Positions 44,799 through 53,810 of a stretch of 64,000 nucleotides of DNA are shown in pieces (within the stretch, counting starts at the first letter, position 1; each line of letters starts with the position of its first letter). The notes beneath the pieces were generated by a model. That model searched no databases, was not told the DNA's origin, and saw only the letters and a program-made list of their open reading frames with translations. A program made the position numbers and the translations under genes. The stretch lies in NCBI GenBank assembly GCA_009773205.1, contig WPAE01000001.1, forward strand, positions 94,775-158,774. The letters run 5' to 3'. The DNA is from Ignavibacteria bacterium. GTDB taxonomy: Bacteria; Bacteroidota; Ignavibacteria; Ignavibacteriales; Melioribacteraceae.

Positions 44799-45500
44799 AT
44801 GATAGCAGAGAATCTTAAAAAAGTTGAAGAGAAAATTGCCGAATCTTGCTTAAAAAGCGGCAGAGAACGGACAGAAATTAAGTTAATTGCTGTTAGCAAG
44901 ACTCAGCCAACCGAATTGATAAAAGAGACACTGAATTGCGGTGTAATTCATCTCGGAGAGAACAAAGCTAAAGAGCTTCGAGATAAAGCTGAAATTTTAA
45001 CAGGAGATTTTGTTTGGCATTTTATCGGGCATTTACAAACAAACAAAGTTAAGTATGTAATTAACGAAGCTGAGTTTATTCACTCGGTGGATTCTATTAA
45101 ACTTGCTGAAGAAATAAATAGTAAAGCAGAAAAACTTGGCAAGAAACAAAAAGTTCTTTTAGAAATTAAGACTTCGGATGAAGCTACAAAATTTGGGTTA
45201 GAATCTGAAAAAGAAATATTTGAAACAGCCGAATTTTGCTTTTCTCAAAATAGTTTAGAGCTTTGCGGATTGATGACGATGGCTGCTTACACAGATAATG
45301 AAAAAATTGTCCGCAGATGTTTTTCTCGTTTACGCGGCACAATAGAAAAAATAAATGCACGTGGAATTGCGATTAGCGAGCTTTCGATGGGAATGACAAA
45401 CGATTTTGAATGGGCAATTGAAGAAGGTGCAACCATGATTAGAATTGGAACTGCAATTTTCGGCGACTTGCATAGAGCAGGTACTACAAAATTAAATTAA
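44799..45500 (+). CDS. YggS-family PLP-binding protein
   Basis: About 233 aa from ATG 44799 (MIAENLKKVEEKIAES). PLP-Lys motif LIAVSKTQPTELIKE, WHFIGHLQTNKVKY, and SMGMTNDFEWAIEEGATMIRIGTAIFG (phosphate-binding end) are all typical. YggS/PLPBP regulates PLP and amino-acid homeostasis without a catalytic reaction. It heads the operon YggS-DivIVA-PNP as in many Bacteroidota/Chlorobi. Confidence 0.95.
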   Translation: MIAENLKKVEEKIAESCLKSGRERTEIKLIAVSKTQPTELIKETLNCGVIHLGENKAKELRDKAEILTGDFVWHFIGHLQTNKVKYVINEAEFIHSVDSIKLAEEINSKAEKLGKKQKVLLEIKTSDEATKFGLESEKEIFETAEFCFSQNSLELCGLMTMAAYTDNEKIVRRCFSRLRGTIEKINARGIAISELSMGMTNDFEWAIEEGATMIRIGTAIFGDLHRAGTTKLN

Positions 45501-45510
45501 CGGTAAATAA

Positions 45511-46059
45511 ATGAAGTTCACTCCATTTGGTATCAGAAGTCAAGAATTCAATCGAACCGTTAGAGGTTATGACCGTGATGAGGTTAAGGCTTTTCTCGAA
45601 AAGCTTTCGGATGAATTTGAGCGTATTCAGACTGAGAACGATAAATTTAAAATAGAAGTAGAAAGAATTGAAGAACAGTTAAAAGAGTATAAAAAAATTG
45701 AGAAAAATCTTCAGACAGCAATATTGAGCGCTGCGGAAAATTCTTCTAAAGCTGTTGATTCAACTAAAAAGCAAACAGCTCTTATATTAAAAGAGGCAGA
45801 ACTTAAAGCTGCACAATTAATTGAAAATGCTAAAGAGGCAGCAAACAATACACGCGATTCGGTTTTGAAATTGCGCGAAGAGAAAAAACTGCTTGTGGCT
45901 AGAATTAAAGCAATGATTAACACGCAGGCTTCTTTACTTGAGTTTAATGTTGAAAATATTGAAACAAAATTGAAAAAAAATCAGACAACAAAAGGTACAC
46001 AGCAAACCGATGAGCAATCGGAAATTGACGTTGATGATATATTGGAGAAACTATTATGA
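45511..46059 (+). CDS. DivIVA-domain protein
   Basis: 182 aa. The start MKFTPFGIRSQEFNRTVRGYDRDEVKAFLEKLSDEFE is the DivIVA membrane-binding and curvature-sensing head, followed by ~100 residues of coiled coil and an acidic tail. DivIVA-type proteins mark poles or septa and recruit partners; the partner here is unknown. ATG 11 bp after YggS; its stop overlaps the PNP start by ATGA. Confidence 0.88.
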   Translation: MKFTPFGIRSQEFNRTVRGYDRDEVKAFLEKLSDEFERIQTENDKFKIEVERIEEQLKEYKKIEKNLQTAILSAAENSSKAVDSTKKQTALILKEAELKAAQLIENAKEAANNTRDSVLKLREEKKLLVARIKAMINTQASLLEFNVENIETKLKKNQTTKGTQQTDEQSEIDVDDILEKLL

Positions 46060-46877
46060 GTTCATTACTAAGTATGATTAACGAAACTTTGGAAGCAATT
46101 CGTAAGCAGACAAATCAAGATTACGAAATTGGAATTGTTCTTGGAACAGGTCTTGGCGGATTAGTTCGCGAGATTGAAATTGAACACGAAATTGAATACG
46201 GCGCTCTTCCTCATTTTCCATTATCAACTGTTGAGTCGCATCAAGGGAAATTAATTTTTGGAAAGATTGGCGGTAAAAATGTTGTTGCAATGCAGGGCAG
46301 ATTTCATTACTACGAAGGCTACACAATGCAGCAAATAACTTATCCAATTCGTGTAATGAAATTTCTTGGCGTACAAACTCTAATTGTTTCTAATGCTTGC
46401 GGCGGAATGAACCCGGTTTACAAACGAGGCGATGTTATGATTATGCTCGATCATATTAATCTGCTTGGCGATAACCCGCTTATCGGAAAAAATGAAAATG
46501 AACTTGGACCGAGATTCCCAGATATGAGCGAGCCGTACAATTTGGAATTGATTAAACTTGCCGAAGATGTTGCTCTTGAAAACAAAATAAAAGTTCAGAA
46601 AGGTGTTTACGTTGCTGTGCCGGGGCCGAACTTAGAAACGAAAGCCGAATACCGATTCTTAAGAAACACAGGCGCAGATGTAGTTGGTATGTCAACAGTT
46701 CCCGAAAACATAGTTGCAAATCATATGGGAATGAAAGTTCTTGGATTCAGTATAATTACTGATGAGTGCTTCCCGGATTCTCTAAAAGCAGTTGATGTTC
46801 AAGAAATAATTGCTACTGCTATGGAAGCAGAACCGAAAATGACTTTAATAATGAAAGAAGTAGTTAAAAAATTATGA
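46056..46877 (+). CDS. punA: Purine nucleoside phosphorylase (trimeric class)
   Basis: 273 aa, the typical length. Phosphate-site GTGLGGL, SNACGGMNP, the region GVYVAVPGPNLETKAEYRFLRNTGADVVGMSTVPENIVANHMGMKVLGFSIITDE with the catalytic Glu/Met and the Asn-like base-binding part. It splits (deoxy)guanosine/inosine with phosphate in nucleoside salvage. Starts with ATGA overlap to DivIVA and ends with ATGA overlap to the membrane protein. Confidence 0.95.
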   Translation: MSSLLSMINETLEAIRKQTNQDYEIGIVLGTGLGGLVREIEIEHEIEYGALPHFPLSTVESHQGKLIFGKIGGKNVVAMQGRFHYYEGYTMQQITYPIRVMKFLGVQTLIVSNACGGMNPVYKRGDVMIMLDHINLLGDNPLIGKNENELGPRFPDMSEPYNLELIKLAEDVALENKIKVQKGVYVAVPGPNLETKAEYRFLRNTGADVVGMSTVPENIVANHMGMKVLGFSIITDECFPDSLKAVDVQEIIATAMEAEPKMTLIMKEVVKKL

Positions 46878-47494
46878 TAGAGATTAAAAAATATTACTAT
46901 TTAACACCGGCTTTGCTTGTAGTTATCATCTTCTCATCAAATTTTTTGAGTACTGATTTATTCCAAGCGGGTTACACAAATTTTTCGGTTTGGTTTGTAC
47001 TATCTTTGTTTTCTTTTGCATGCGGATGGCTTATAAACAAAACTTTTGGCTACAACTTCGGCGGTAAGATTCTTTTTTCGGTAATTGTAGCTTCTGCGTT
47101 TGTAAGCGTTTTGTTAGTATCAATTTTCAAAGAATATTTTGGTTTAAGCGATTTGTTAGTTGAGAATATGATTCTCTACATTCTGAGAAACATAACGCTT
47201 GGCTCAATGTCTTTCTTTGGGATGGCAGTATGCGAAGTTATGATTTTGCAAAGAGAATCTGTTCAATCAAAATCGAAACAAGAAGATATTAAGAAGTATG
47301 TTGCCAGCGCTCAGCGTGAAGCGCAGCTTGCAGTTGATGAAGCAAAAGTAAAAGCAGATAAAATGCTTACCGATGTTCAGCAAAGTTTGAATGAAATGAT
47401 AAACCGTAAAGAGCAAGTTGAAAGAAGGCTTAAAGAGTTTATACAAACAGAACGTGAGCTCTTGAAGGCTTACGAAAAGGAAGACGAAGAATAA
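46874..47494 (+). CDS. Membrane protein with C-terminal coiled coil
   Basis: 206 aa. Four or so hydrophobic segments in residues 8-130 (ALLVVIIFSSNFLST, FVLSLFSFACGWLI, FSVIVASAFVSVLLVSIF, LGSMSFFGMAVCEVM), then a ~75-residue charged coiled coil ending in DEE. No family recognised. It resembles a membrane anchor that could work with the DivIVA-like protein encoded two genes upstream (inference). Overlaps punA by ATGA. Confidence 0.85.
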   Translation: MIEIKKYYYLTPALLVVIIFSSNFLSTDLFQAGYTNFSVWFVLSLFSFACGWLINKTFGYNFGGKILFSVIVASAFVSVLLVSIFKEYFGLSDLLVENMILYILRNITLGSMSFFGMAVCEVMILQRESVQSKSKQEDIKKYVASAQREAQLAVDEAKVKADKMLTDVQQSLNEMINRKEQVERRLKEFIQTERELLKAYEKEDEE

Positions 47495-47521
47495 TTTTCG
47501 CTTATAAAATTGTTTACTACT

Positions 47522-48451
47522 ATGAATATGAAAAATATTATATCAAGCAGAGCTGTAAAAAGAAGAGTTTATTGGATAGGTGAAATAAGAAAATTAAGTG
47601 GAAGTTTTGCAGATGACTTTGATCGTTTGGAAAGCGAGTTAGAACATGAAATCAAAGGAGAAGGTATTACTGCTCTTGTTGAACATTTAAGACTTTGCGG
47701 CAACATACCTGAGTCTTACGGGCATGACACTAGCGAAGAAAAATTATATTCTAAATATACAGACGCTTTACTTTCGCTATCATATAATGCGCTTGGTTTA
47801 AAAAGCTTGGTACTTAAGGAAAGAGCAGATGCTGCTGATGTTGAGGTGTTTGCAAAAAATTATAGCTTTGTTGCTGATGCTAAATCATTTCGTTTAAGTA
47901 GGACTGCAAAAAACCAAAAGGATTTTAAAGTACAAGCTATGGCTGGTTGGAAAAGAGGTAAACCTTACGCTATGGTAGTTTGCCCAATTCATCAGTTACC
48001 GAACTCTTCGAGCCAAATTTATAAACAGGCTATTGATGATAATGTGTGTTTATTCACTTACTCTCACCTTGCTCTACTATTGATCTATTCTGTTGTTGAG
48101 AGTAAAACGAAAGCTCAACAACTTTTGCTAAAAATATTTCAAACAATAAAGATTATCCAATCTTCTAGCAAAGATGCGGTAGGTTATTGGTTGGCTGTTA
48201 ACAGAACGATGCTCGAGTTTTCTAAGAAAATTGAAAACCTTTGGCATGAAGAAAAAATAGCTTCTTCTGAATCAATAAATATTGCTAAAGAGGAAGCTCT
48301 TACTTTCTTGGCACAGGAAAGAGAAAAAATAATGAGGATGAGTCATCAAGATGCAATTAAAGAATTGATCAAGGTTCATAAGATTGAAAGTAAGATTAAG
48401 ACTATCAATGCAATTTCAGACAATGGTTTATTCACTATAAAAAGTAATTAA
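47522..48451 (+). CDS. HindIII-type restriction endonuclease
   Basis: About 309 aa from ATG 47522 (MNMKNIISSRAVKR). The stretch FVADAKSFRLSRTAKNQKDFKV is shared with R.HindIII almost letter for letter, including the catalytic D-x-K (DAKS). The surrounding EEKLYSKYTDALLSLSYNALGLKS and QIYKQAIDDNVCLFTYSHLALLL also align. Therefore AAGCTT is the predicted site. Followed by its methylase within 4 bp. Inserted between a membrane protein and ileS. Confidence 0.92.
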   Translation: MNMKNIISSRAVKRRVYWIGEIRKLSGSFADDFDRLESELEHEIKGEGITALVEHLRLCGNIPESYGHDTSEEKLYSKYTDALLSLSYNALGLKSLVLKERADAADVEVFAKNYSFVADAKSFRLSRTAKNQKDFKVQAMAGWKRGKPYAMVVCPIHQLPNSSSQIYKQAIDDNVCLFTYSHLALLLIYSVVESKTKAQQLLLKIFQTIKIIQSSSKDAVGYWLAVNRTMLEFSKKIENLWHEEKIASSESINIAKEEALTFLAQEREKIMRMSHQDAIKELIKVHKIESKIKTINAISDNGLFTIKSN

Positions 48452-48454
48452 CTA

Positions 48455-49264
48455 ATGGGTATTAATAATTATATAAATAGAATCACAGAGGGCAATTGCA
48501 TAGAGTTGATGCAAAACATTGAAAATGATGTTGTTGATTTGACAATAACATCACCGCCATATGATGATTTACGGAATTATAAAGGTTATGTTTTTCCTTT
48601 TGAAGAACTGTCAAAAGAATTATTCCGTGTTACAAAACCTGGTGGAGTTGTTGTTTGGGTTGTAGCTGATGCGACAATAGATGGCTCTGAGACTGGAACA
48701 AGTTTCAAGCAGGCACTTTTTTTTAAGGAAATTGGTTTCAATCTACATGATACTATGATCTTCAGAAAAAAAAATCCAATACCTCAAATTTATAGAAAGA
48801 GATACACTAATGAGTTTGAGTTTATGTTTGTGTTTAGTAAAGGTGCTGTGAAAACGCATAATCCAATCTTAATAGATTGTTTGCATGCTGGTTTAGAATT
48901 GAATGGTACTACTTACAAAAATTATTCAAAAAATGAACAGTATAGAGAAAAATTAGCCAAACCAGTGAAGGATAAAAAAATTAAAGGTAATATTTGGGAG
49001 TATGTGGTTGGTAAAAAGCTAGAAGATCAAGAAGCCAAAGGTCACCCGGCCCCATTTCCTTGCGAGCTTGTTAGAGATCATATTTTTTCTTGGACAAATC
49101 CTGGCGATGTTGTTCTCGACCCAATGTGCGGTAGTGGAACGACTTGCAAGGTGGCTTACGAATTAGACAGAAATTATATTGGAATTGATATAAGTCATGA
49201 ATATTGTGAACTCGCAAGAACGCGTATTAAGCAAATAGAATCAACAATGAAACTAGCCTTGTGA
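48455..49264 (+). CDS. HindIII-type DNA adenine methyltransferase
   Basis: 269 aa. Motif IV TSPPYDDLRNYKGY comes before motif I DPMCGSGTTCKVAYELDRNYIGIDIS (beta class). The HPAPFPCELVRDHIFSWTNPGDVVLDPMCGSGTT block is standard N6-A/N4-C MTase. Paired with an R.HindIII-like gene, so it probably methylates AAGCTT. It starts 3 bases after the restriction gene stop. Confidence 0.92.
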   Translation: MGINNYINRITEGNCIELMQNIENDVVDLTITSPPYDDLRNYKGYVFPFEELSKELFRVTKPGGVVVWVVADATIDGSETGTSFKQALFFKEIGFNLHDTMIFRKKNPIPQIYRKRYTNEFEFMFVFSKGAVKTHNPILIDCLHAGLELNGTTYKNYSKNEQYREKLAKPVKDKKIKGNIWEYVVGKKLEDQEAKGHPAPFPCELVRDHIFSWTNPGDVVLDPMCGSGTTCKVAYELDRNYIGIDISHEYCELARTRIKQIESTMKLAL

Positions 49265-49309
49265 TAATTGTTCACAGAGTAATTTTAAAAATCATTTATA
49301 GAGAAAAAA

Positions 49310-52300
49310 ATGTTCAAGCAGTTTGATGAAAAATTAAGCTATCCGAAGATCGAAGAAGAAATTCTGAAATTCTGGAAAGACAACAACATATTTGAAAAGA
49401 GTATTTCTACAAGAGATGAAAAGAAATCTTTTACATTTTACGAAGGACCGCCAACTGTAAATGGTCGTCCCGGAATACACCATGTAATGGCGCGTGCGTT
49501 AAAAGATTTAGTTTGCCGTTACAAGACTATGACTGGCTATCAAGTTCATCGCAAAGCCGGTTGGGATACACACGGTCTTCCAATTGAAATTGCGCTTGAA
49601 AAGGAACTTGGCTTCAATCAAAAAAGCGATATAGAAAAATATGGCGTAGCTGCTTTCAATAAAAAAGCCAAAGAGTTAGTTTATCATCATATCGAGATGA
49701 AAGAAGGCTGGCAAACTCTTACCGAGAGAATGGGTTACTGGATTAACCTCGATGATGCTTACATTACTTGCACAAACAATTATATTGAATCAATCTGGTG
49801 GTCTTTATCAGAACTTTACAAAAAGGGATTGATTTACAAAGGGTTTAAGATTGTTCCGCAGTGCCCGCATTGCGAAACGCCACTTTCTTCTCACGAGTTA
49901 GCGCTCGGTTACGATGAAGTAAGTGATCCGAATGTTTATGCTAAGTTCAAGTTGAAAGACGAAGAAGCTTTTATTTTAGTTTGGACAACAACTCCTTGGA
50001 CTTTGATTTCAAATGTTGCACTTGCAGTTGGACCGGAAATAGATTATGTAAAAATTAAGATTGAAAAACATGGCGTGATATATCTTGCTAAAGCAAGATT
50101 GCCGGTAATCAAAGAAGATTATGAAATACTTGCGGAATTAAAAGGCGCGGATCTTTTAGGCAAAAGCTACGAACCGCTTTACTCATTTGTGCCGGTTGAT
50201 AAAAAAGCTTGGTATATAATTCCCGCAAATTTTGTAAGCACAGAAGATGGTTCTGGAGTAGTTCACATAGCTCCAGCGTTTGGAGCTGATGATTACGAAG
50301 TTTCCAAAAAATTTGATTTGCCTTTCGTTCAGCCGGTTACTAAAGGCGGAAGATTTACTGAGCAGGTAGCTCCATTTGCCGGAAGATTAGTTAAGACAAT
50401 TCAATTTCAAACACACGAAGAAAAGGGCGCTGATCCGGACATTCTTCGCGATTTGAAAGAGCGAGGTTTAATTTACCGAGCAGGCAACGATTACAAACAC
50501 ACTTATCCGCACTGCTGGCGCTGCGATAACCCTTTGATTTACTATGCGCGCGACAGCTGGTACATTCGCACAACTGAAATTGCTGATAAAATGATTGAAC
50601 TGAACAAAACAATTAACTGGTGCCCGCCGGAAGTTGGCGCCGGACGTTTTGGAAACTGGCTCGAGGAAAATAAAGATTGGTCCCTTTCACGCGATAGATA
50701 TTGGGGAACGCCTCTTCCAATTTGGTTAAACGAAGAAGGCGATATGCACGTTGTTGGTTCTATTGATGATCTTAAAGAAGGATTTATTGAAAGAGAAGGC
50801 GAGCGCATTCTTGTAAAAAATTTATCTGCTGAAGAAATTGATCTTCATAAACCTTTTGTTGATGATATAAAGTTCGAAAAGAATGGGAAGATATTTACAC
50901 GCACACCGGAATTGATTGATGTTTGGTATGATAGCGGCGCGATGCCTTTTGCTCAATGGCATTATCCTTTTGAAAATAAAGAAATATTTGAATCGAATTT
51001 TCCTTCAGATTTTATCTGCGAGGGAATTGATCAAACACGCGGATGGTTTTACACTCTTCATGCAATTTCAACAATGGTTTTCGGTAACGTCGCTTACAAG
51101 AATCTAATAGTTAACGAATTGATTCTCGATAAAAGCGCTCAGAAAATGTCTAAGTCCAAAGGAAATGTTGTAGATCCTTTCTTGATGTTTGATAAATATG
51201 GCGTTGATGCTACACGTTGGTATTTAGTTACTACAAGTGTACAGAGAAAATATTTTGGAACGCTGGTTAACACTTATAATTTCTTTACGCTTTATGCAAA
51301 CATAGATAAGTTCGATTACAGTGAAGCACAAATTCCGTATGAAGAAAGACCGGAAATTGACCGCTGGATAATTTCCAAACTTCACTCGCTTGTAAAAGAA
51401 TACAAAGCGTTTATGGAAAGCTACGATGTTACAAAAGCAGCGCGCCAGGTTTCAAACTTTACAATTGATCAGCTATCCAACTGGTACGTACGCAGATGCA
51501 GAAGAAGATTCTGGAAATCTGAAATAAACAAAAATAAACTTTCGGCTTATCAAACATTGTATGAATGTTTAATAACTGTTTCTAAACTTACAGCTCCTTT
51601 TGCCCCTTTTGTTGCAGAAGAATTGTATTTGAATCTTAACATGGTTACAAATAAAGATGCGTACGAATCTGTTCACTTGGCAGTGATTCCCGAACCAGAT
51701 TATTTTGATGCAGAACTTGAAACTAAGATGGATGTTGCTCAGAAAGTTGTTTATCTAACACGTTCTATCCGTGCTAAGAATAACTTAAAGGTTCGTCAGC
51801 CGTTACTCAAAATGATGGTTGCCGTTGATAACAGCAAGCGCGATGCGCTCAAAAAAATGGAAGAAGTTATTCTCGAAGAAGTGAACATCAAAGAATTAAA
51901 TGTTTTAGAAGATGATTCATCAATTGTTAATAAGTCTGCTAAGGCTAACTTTAAAGTTATTGGCAAAAAATATGGTAAGCTTGTAAAATCTCTTGCAAAT
52001 GCTATTAAGGAATTGGACAAAGCAGCTATTGTTGAATTAATAAAGAACAACGCATACGAACTTGTAGTTGATGGTGAAAAAGTAATAATCTCTAACGAAG
52101 ATGTTGAAATTATAAGCCACGAAATTGAAGGCTGGCTTGTTGAAACCGAAGAAGGTGTAACCGTAGCCGTTGATACTGAACTGAACGATAATTTAATTGC
52201 AGAAGGCTACGCACGAGAGGTTGTAAACAGAGTTCAGAATATGAGAAAAGATGCCGGGTTTGATGTGGTTGATCGAATTAAAGTCTTAGTTGGCGGCGAA

Positions 52301-52453
52301 GAAAAATTAATCTCTTTTGTAAACAAGTTTAATGATTATATTGCAAACGAAGTATTGGCAGACGAAATTTCTCTTGATAAAAAGGATGAATCTTATTCTC
52401 AAAAGTTTATAATTGGTGATTATAATTGCACAATAACAATTCTGAAATCATAG
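49310..52453 (+). CDS. ileS: Isoleucyl-tRNA synthetase
   Basis: 1047 aa. HIGH-type motif GRPGIHHVMARALKDL, KMSKS loop KSAQKMSKSKGNVVDPF, editing domain with TTPWTLISNVALAVG and GVVHIAPAFGADDYEV, anticodon-binding domain from ~640. It is the longer form of the enzyme (IleS type 2). Charges tRNA-Ile with isoleucine. 45 bp after the methylase stop; this is where the restriction genes split the housekeeping operon. Confidence 0.97.
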   Translation: MFKQFDEKLSYPKIEEEILKFWKDNNIFEKSISTRDEKKSFTFYEGPPTVNGRPGIHHVMARALKDLVCRYKTMTGYQVHRKAGWDTHGLPIEIALEKELGFNQKSDIEKYGVAAFNKKAKELVYHHIEMKEGWQTLTERMGYWINLDDAYITCTNNYIESIWWSLSELYKKGLIYKGFKIVPQCPHCETPLSSHELALGYDEVSDPNVYAKFKLKDEEAFILVWTTTPWTLISNVALAVGPEIDYVKIKIEKHGVIYLAKARLPVIKEDYEILAELKGADLLGKSYEPLYSFVPVDKKAWYIIPANFVSTEDGSGVVHIAPAFGADDYEVSKKFDLPFVQPVTKGGRFTEQVAPFAGRLVKTIQFQTHEEKGADPDILRDLKERGLIYRAGNDYKHTYPHCWRCDNPLIYYARDSWYIRTTEIADKMIELNKTINWCPPEVGAGRFGNWLEENKDWSLSRDRYWGTPLPIWLNEEGDMHVVGSIDDLKEGFIEREGERILVKNLSAEEIDLHKPFVDDIKFEKNGKIFTRTPELIDVWYDSGAMPFAQWHYPFENKEIFESNFPSDFICEGIDQTRGWFYTLHAISTMVFGNVAYKNLIVNELILDKSAQKMSKSKGNVVDPFLMFDKYGVDATRWYLVTTSVQRKYFGTLVNTYNFFTLYANIDKFDYSEAQIPYEERPEIDRWIISKLHSLVKEYKAFMESYDVTKAARQVSNFTIDQLSNWYVRRCRRRFWKSEINKNKLSAYQTLYECLITVSKLTAPFAPFVAEELYLNLNMVTNKDAYESVHLAVIPEPDYFDAELETKMDVAQKVVYLTRSIRAKNNLKVRQPLLKMMVAVDNSKRDALKKMEEVILEEVNIKELNVLEDDSSIVNKSAKANFKVIGKKYGKLVKSLANAIKELDKAAIVELIKNNAYELVVDGEKVIISNEDVEIISHEIEGWLVETEEGVTVAVDTELNDNLIAEGYAREVVNRVQNMRKDAGFDVVDRIKVLVGGEEKLISFVNKFNDYIANEVLADEISLDKKDESYSQKFIIGDYNCTITILKS

Positions 52454-52483
52454 GTTTTTTTTAATTGAAGGTCGGAGGCATTA

Positions 52484-53125
52484 ATGGCTAAGAAAGCTGT
52501 TAAAAAAACTACAACAAAAAAATCTGCTGCTAAACCTAAAGCGGTAAAAAAAGCAGTTGTTAAAGCAAAAGCAGCAAGCAAGCCTAAAAAAGTTGTTAAA
52601 ACTAAAGTATCTAAAGCAAAACCGATAGAAAAGAAAAAGACCCCGGTTAAGGCTTTGATAAAAACTTCAAAAAAGAAGCACGTTGAAGTTTTATCGCCAA
52701 CCAAAAAAGTGAAAAAGATTCAAGGGCATTCGCGTAAAGACCTTGAAGATTTGAAGAATGTAATTCTTGAAAAGCGCAATGAGATCATCGAACAGCTCCA
52801 AGCGCTAAAAGACCAGATGATGGACCCTACTACCGGACAATATGTAAATGAAAATTCTCCTTACTCACTTCATATGGCAGAGCAGGGAACAGATGCAATG
52901 GAACGTGAAAAATTATATTTATGGGCGCAGAGAGAAAACAAATTCTTAGGCTATCTCGATGATGCTTTGCAGCGTATCGAAAATGGTACTTATGGCATTT
53001 GTATCGAATGTATAGATGAACCGCAAAATCTCTGCCCAACATGCCCTCTTATTCCAAAAGAAAGATTAATGGCAGTACCACATACTCAACATTGTTTACA
53101 AATAAAACAAAAAATGAAAAAGTAA
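52484..53125 (+). CDS. DksA/TraR-family zinc-finger protein with Lys-rich N-terminus
   Basis: 213 aa. Residues 1-75 are a histone-H1-like Lys/Ala/Val/Thr-rich tract (KKTTTKKSAAKPKAVKKAVV). The remainder is a DksA/TraR domain: coiled coil RKDLEDLKNVILEKRNEIIEQLQALKDQMM, and the finger GTYGICIECIDEPQNLCPTCPLIPKERL. Such proteins bind the secondary channel of RNA polymerase; the H1-like tail is a lineage-specific addition probably for DNA binding. GGAGG precedes the ATG. Confidence 0.92.
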   Translation: MAKKAVKKTTTKKSAAKPKAVKKAVVKAKAASKPKKVVKTKVSKAKPIEKKKTPVKALIKTSKKKHVEVLSPTKKVKKIQGHSRKDLEDLKNVILEKRNEIIEQLQALKDQMMDPTTGQYVNENSPYSLHMAEQGTDAMEREKLYLWAQRENKFLGYLDDALQRIENGTYGICIECIDEPQNLCPTCPLIPKERLMAVPHTQHCLQIKQKMKK

Positions 53126-53135
53126 GGAATTAAGT

Positions 53136-53810
53136 TTGGCAGTTCTCTATATCACTCTTTTTATCGTCGTTTTAGATCAAGTAACAAAATTTTTAGTTAA
53201 GGGAGGAACCATTCCTCTCTTTAACTTACATGTTCAGGGAATGGATTACGGAAGCAGTATTAATGTTATCGGAGATTTTTTCAAACTCACTTTTGTAGAA
53301 AATCCGGGAATGGCATTTGGTATTGATGTAAACGAAACATCTAAACTTTTTCTTTCATTGTTTTCCGTTTTTGCAGGTTTCGGAATTTTATATTACTTGT
53401 ATAAATCAAAAAAACAGAAATTAGTAGTTAGACTTGGATTAGCATTTATACTTGGCGGTGCTGTTGGTAATATGATTGACCGAGTATTCTACGGTGTGTT
53501 CTATGGCTACGCCCCAATATTTTATGGAAGAGTTGTTGATTTTTTCAATTTTGATTTCTTTGATATAACAATTTTTGGAAGAACTTACGATAGATTTCCG
53601 ATTTTCAACATAGCCGATTCGGCAGTAACTGTTGGCGTTGTTCTTCTGCTAATATTTCATAAAAGTCTTGAAGAAAAGAAAGCAGAACAAGTAGGTGAAA
53701 ATTTAGAATCAACTACACTAGATAGCACTTCTGATATGCAAGTAGTTGAAAACAGTGACCAAGATATTGTGAAGATTGATGGCGAAGATTGTAACCGAAA
53801 AGAAAATTAG
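53136..53810 (+). CDS. lspA: Lipoprotein signal peptidase II
   Basis: 224 aa starting at TTG 53136, with AAGGAATT upstream; typical enzymes have ~165 residues, so about 45 C-terminal residues are an extension (VENLESTTLDS...). The catalytic aspartates are in GGAVGNMIDRVFYG and FNIADSAVTVGVVLL, with four membrane helices. It removes signal peptides from prolipoproteins; a prolipoprotein candidate lies at 62300. Ends 32 bases inside rluD. Confidence 0.94.
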   Translation: MAVLYITLFIVVLDQVTKFLVKGGTIPLFNLHVQGMDYGSSINVIGDFFKLTFVENPGMAFGIDVNETSKLFLSLFSVFAGFGILYYLYKSKKQKLVVRLGLAFILGGAVGNMIDRVFYGVFYGYAPIFYGRVVDFFNFDFFDITIFGRTYDRFPIFNIADSAVTVGVVLLLIFHKSLEEKKAEQVGENLESTTLDSTSDMQVVENSDQDIVKIDGEDCNRKEN

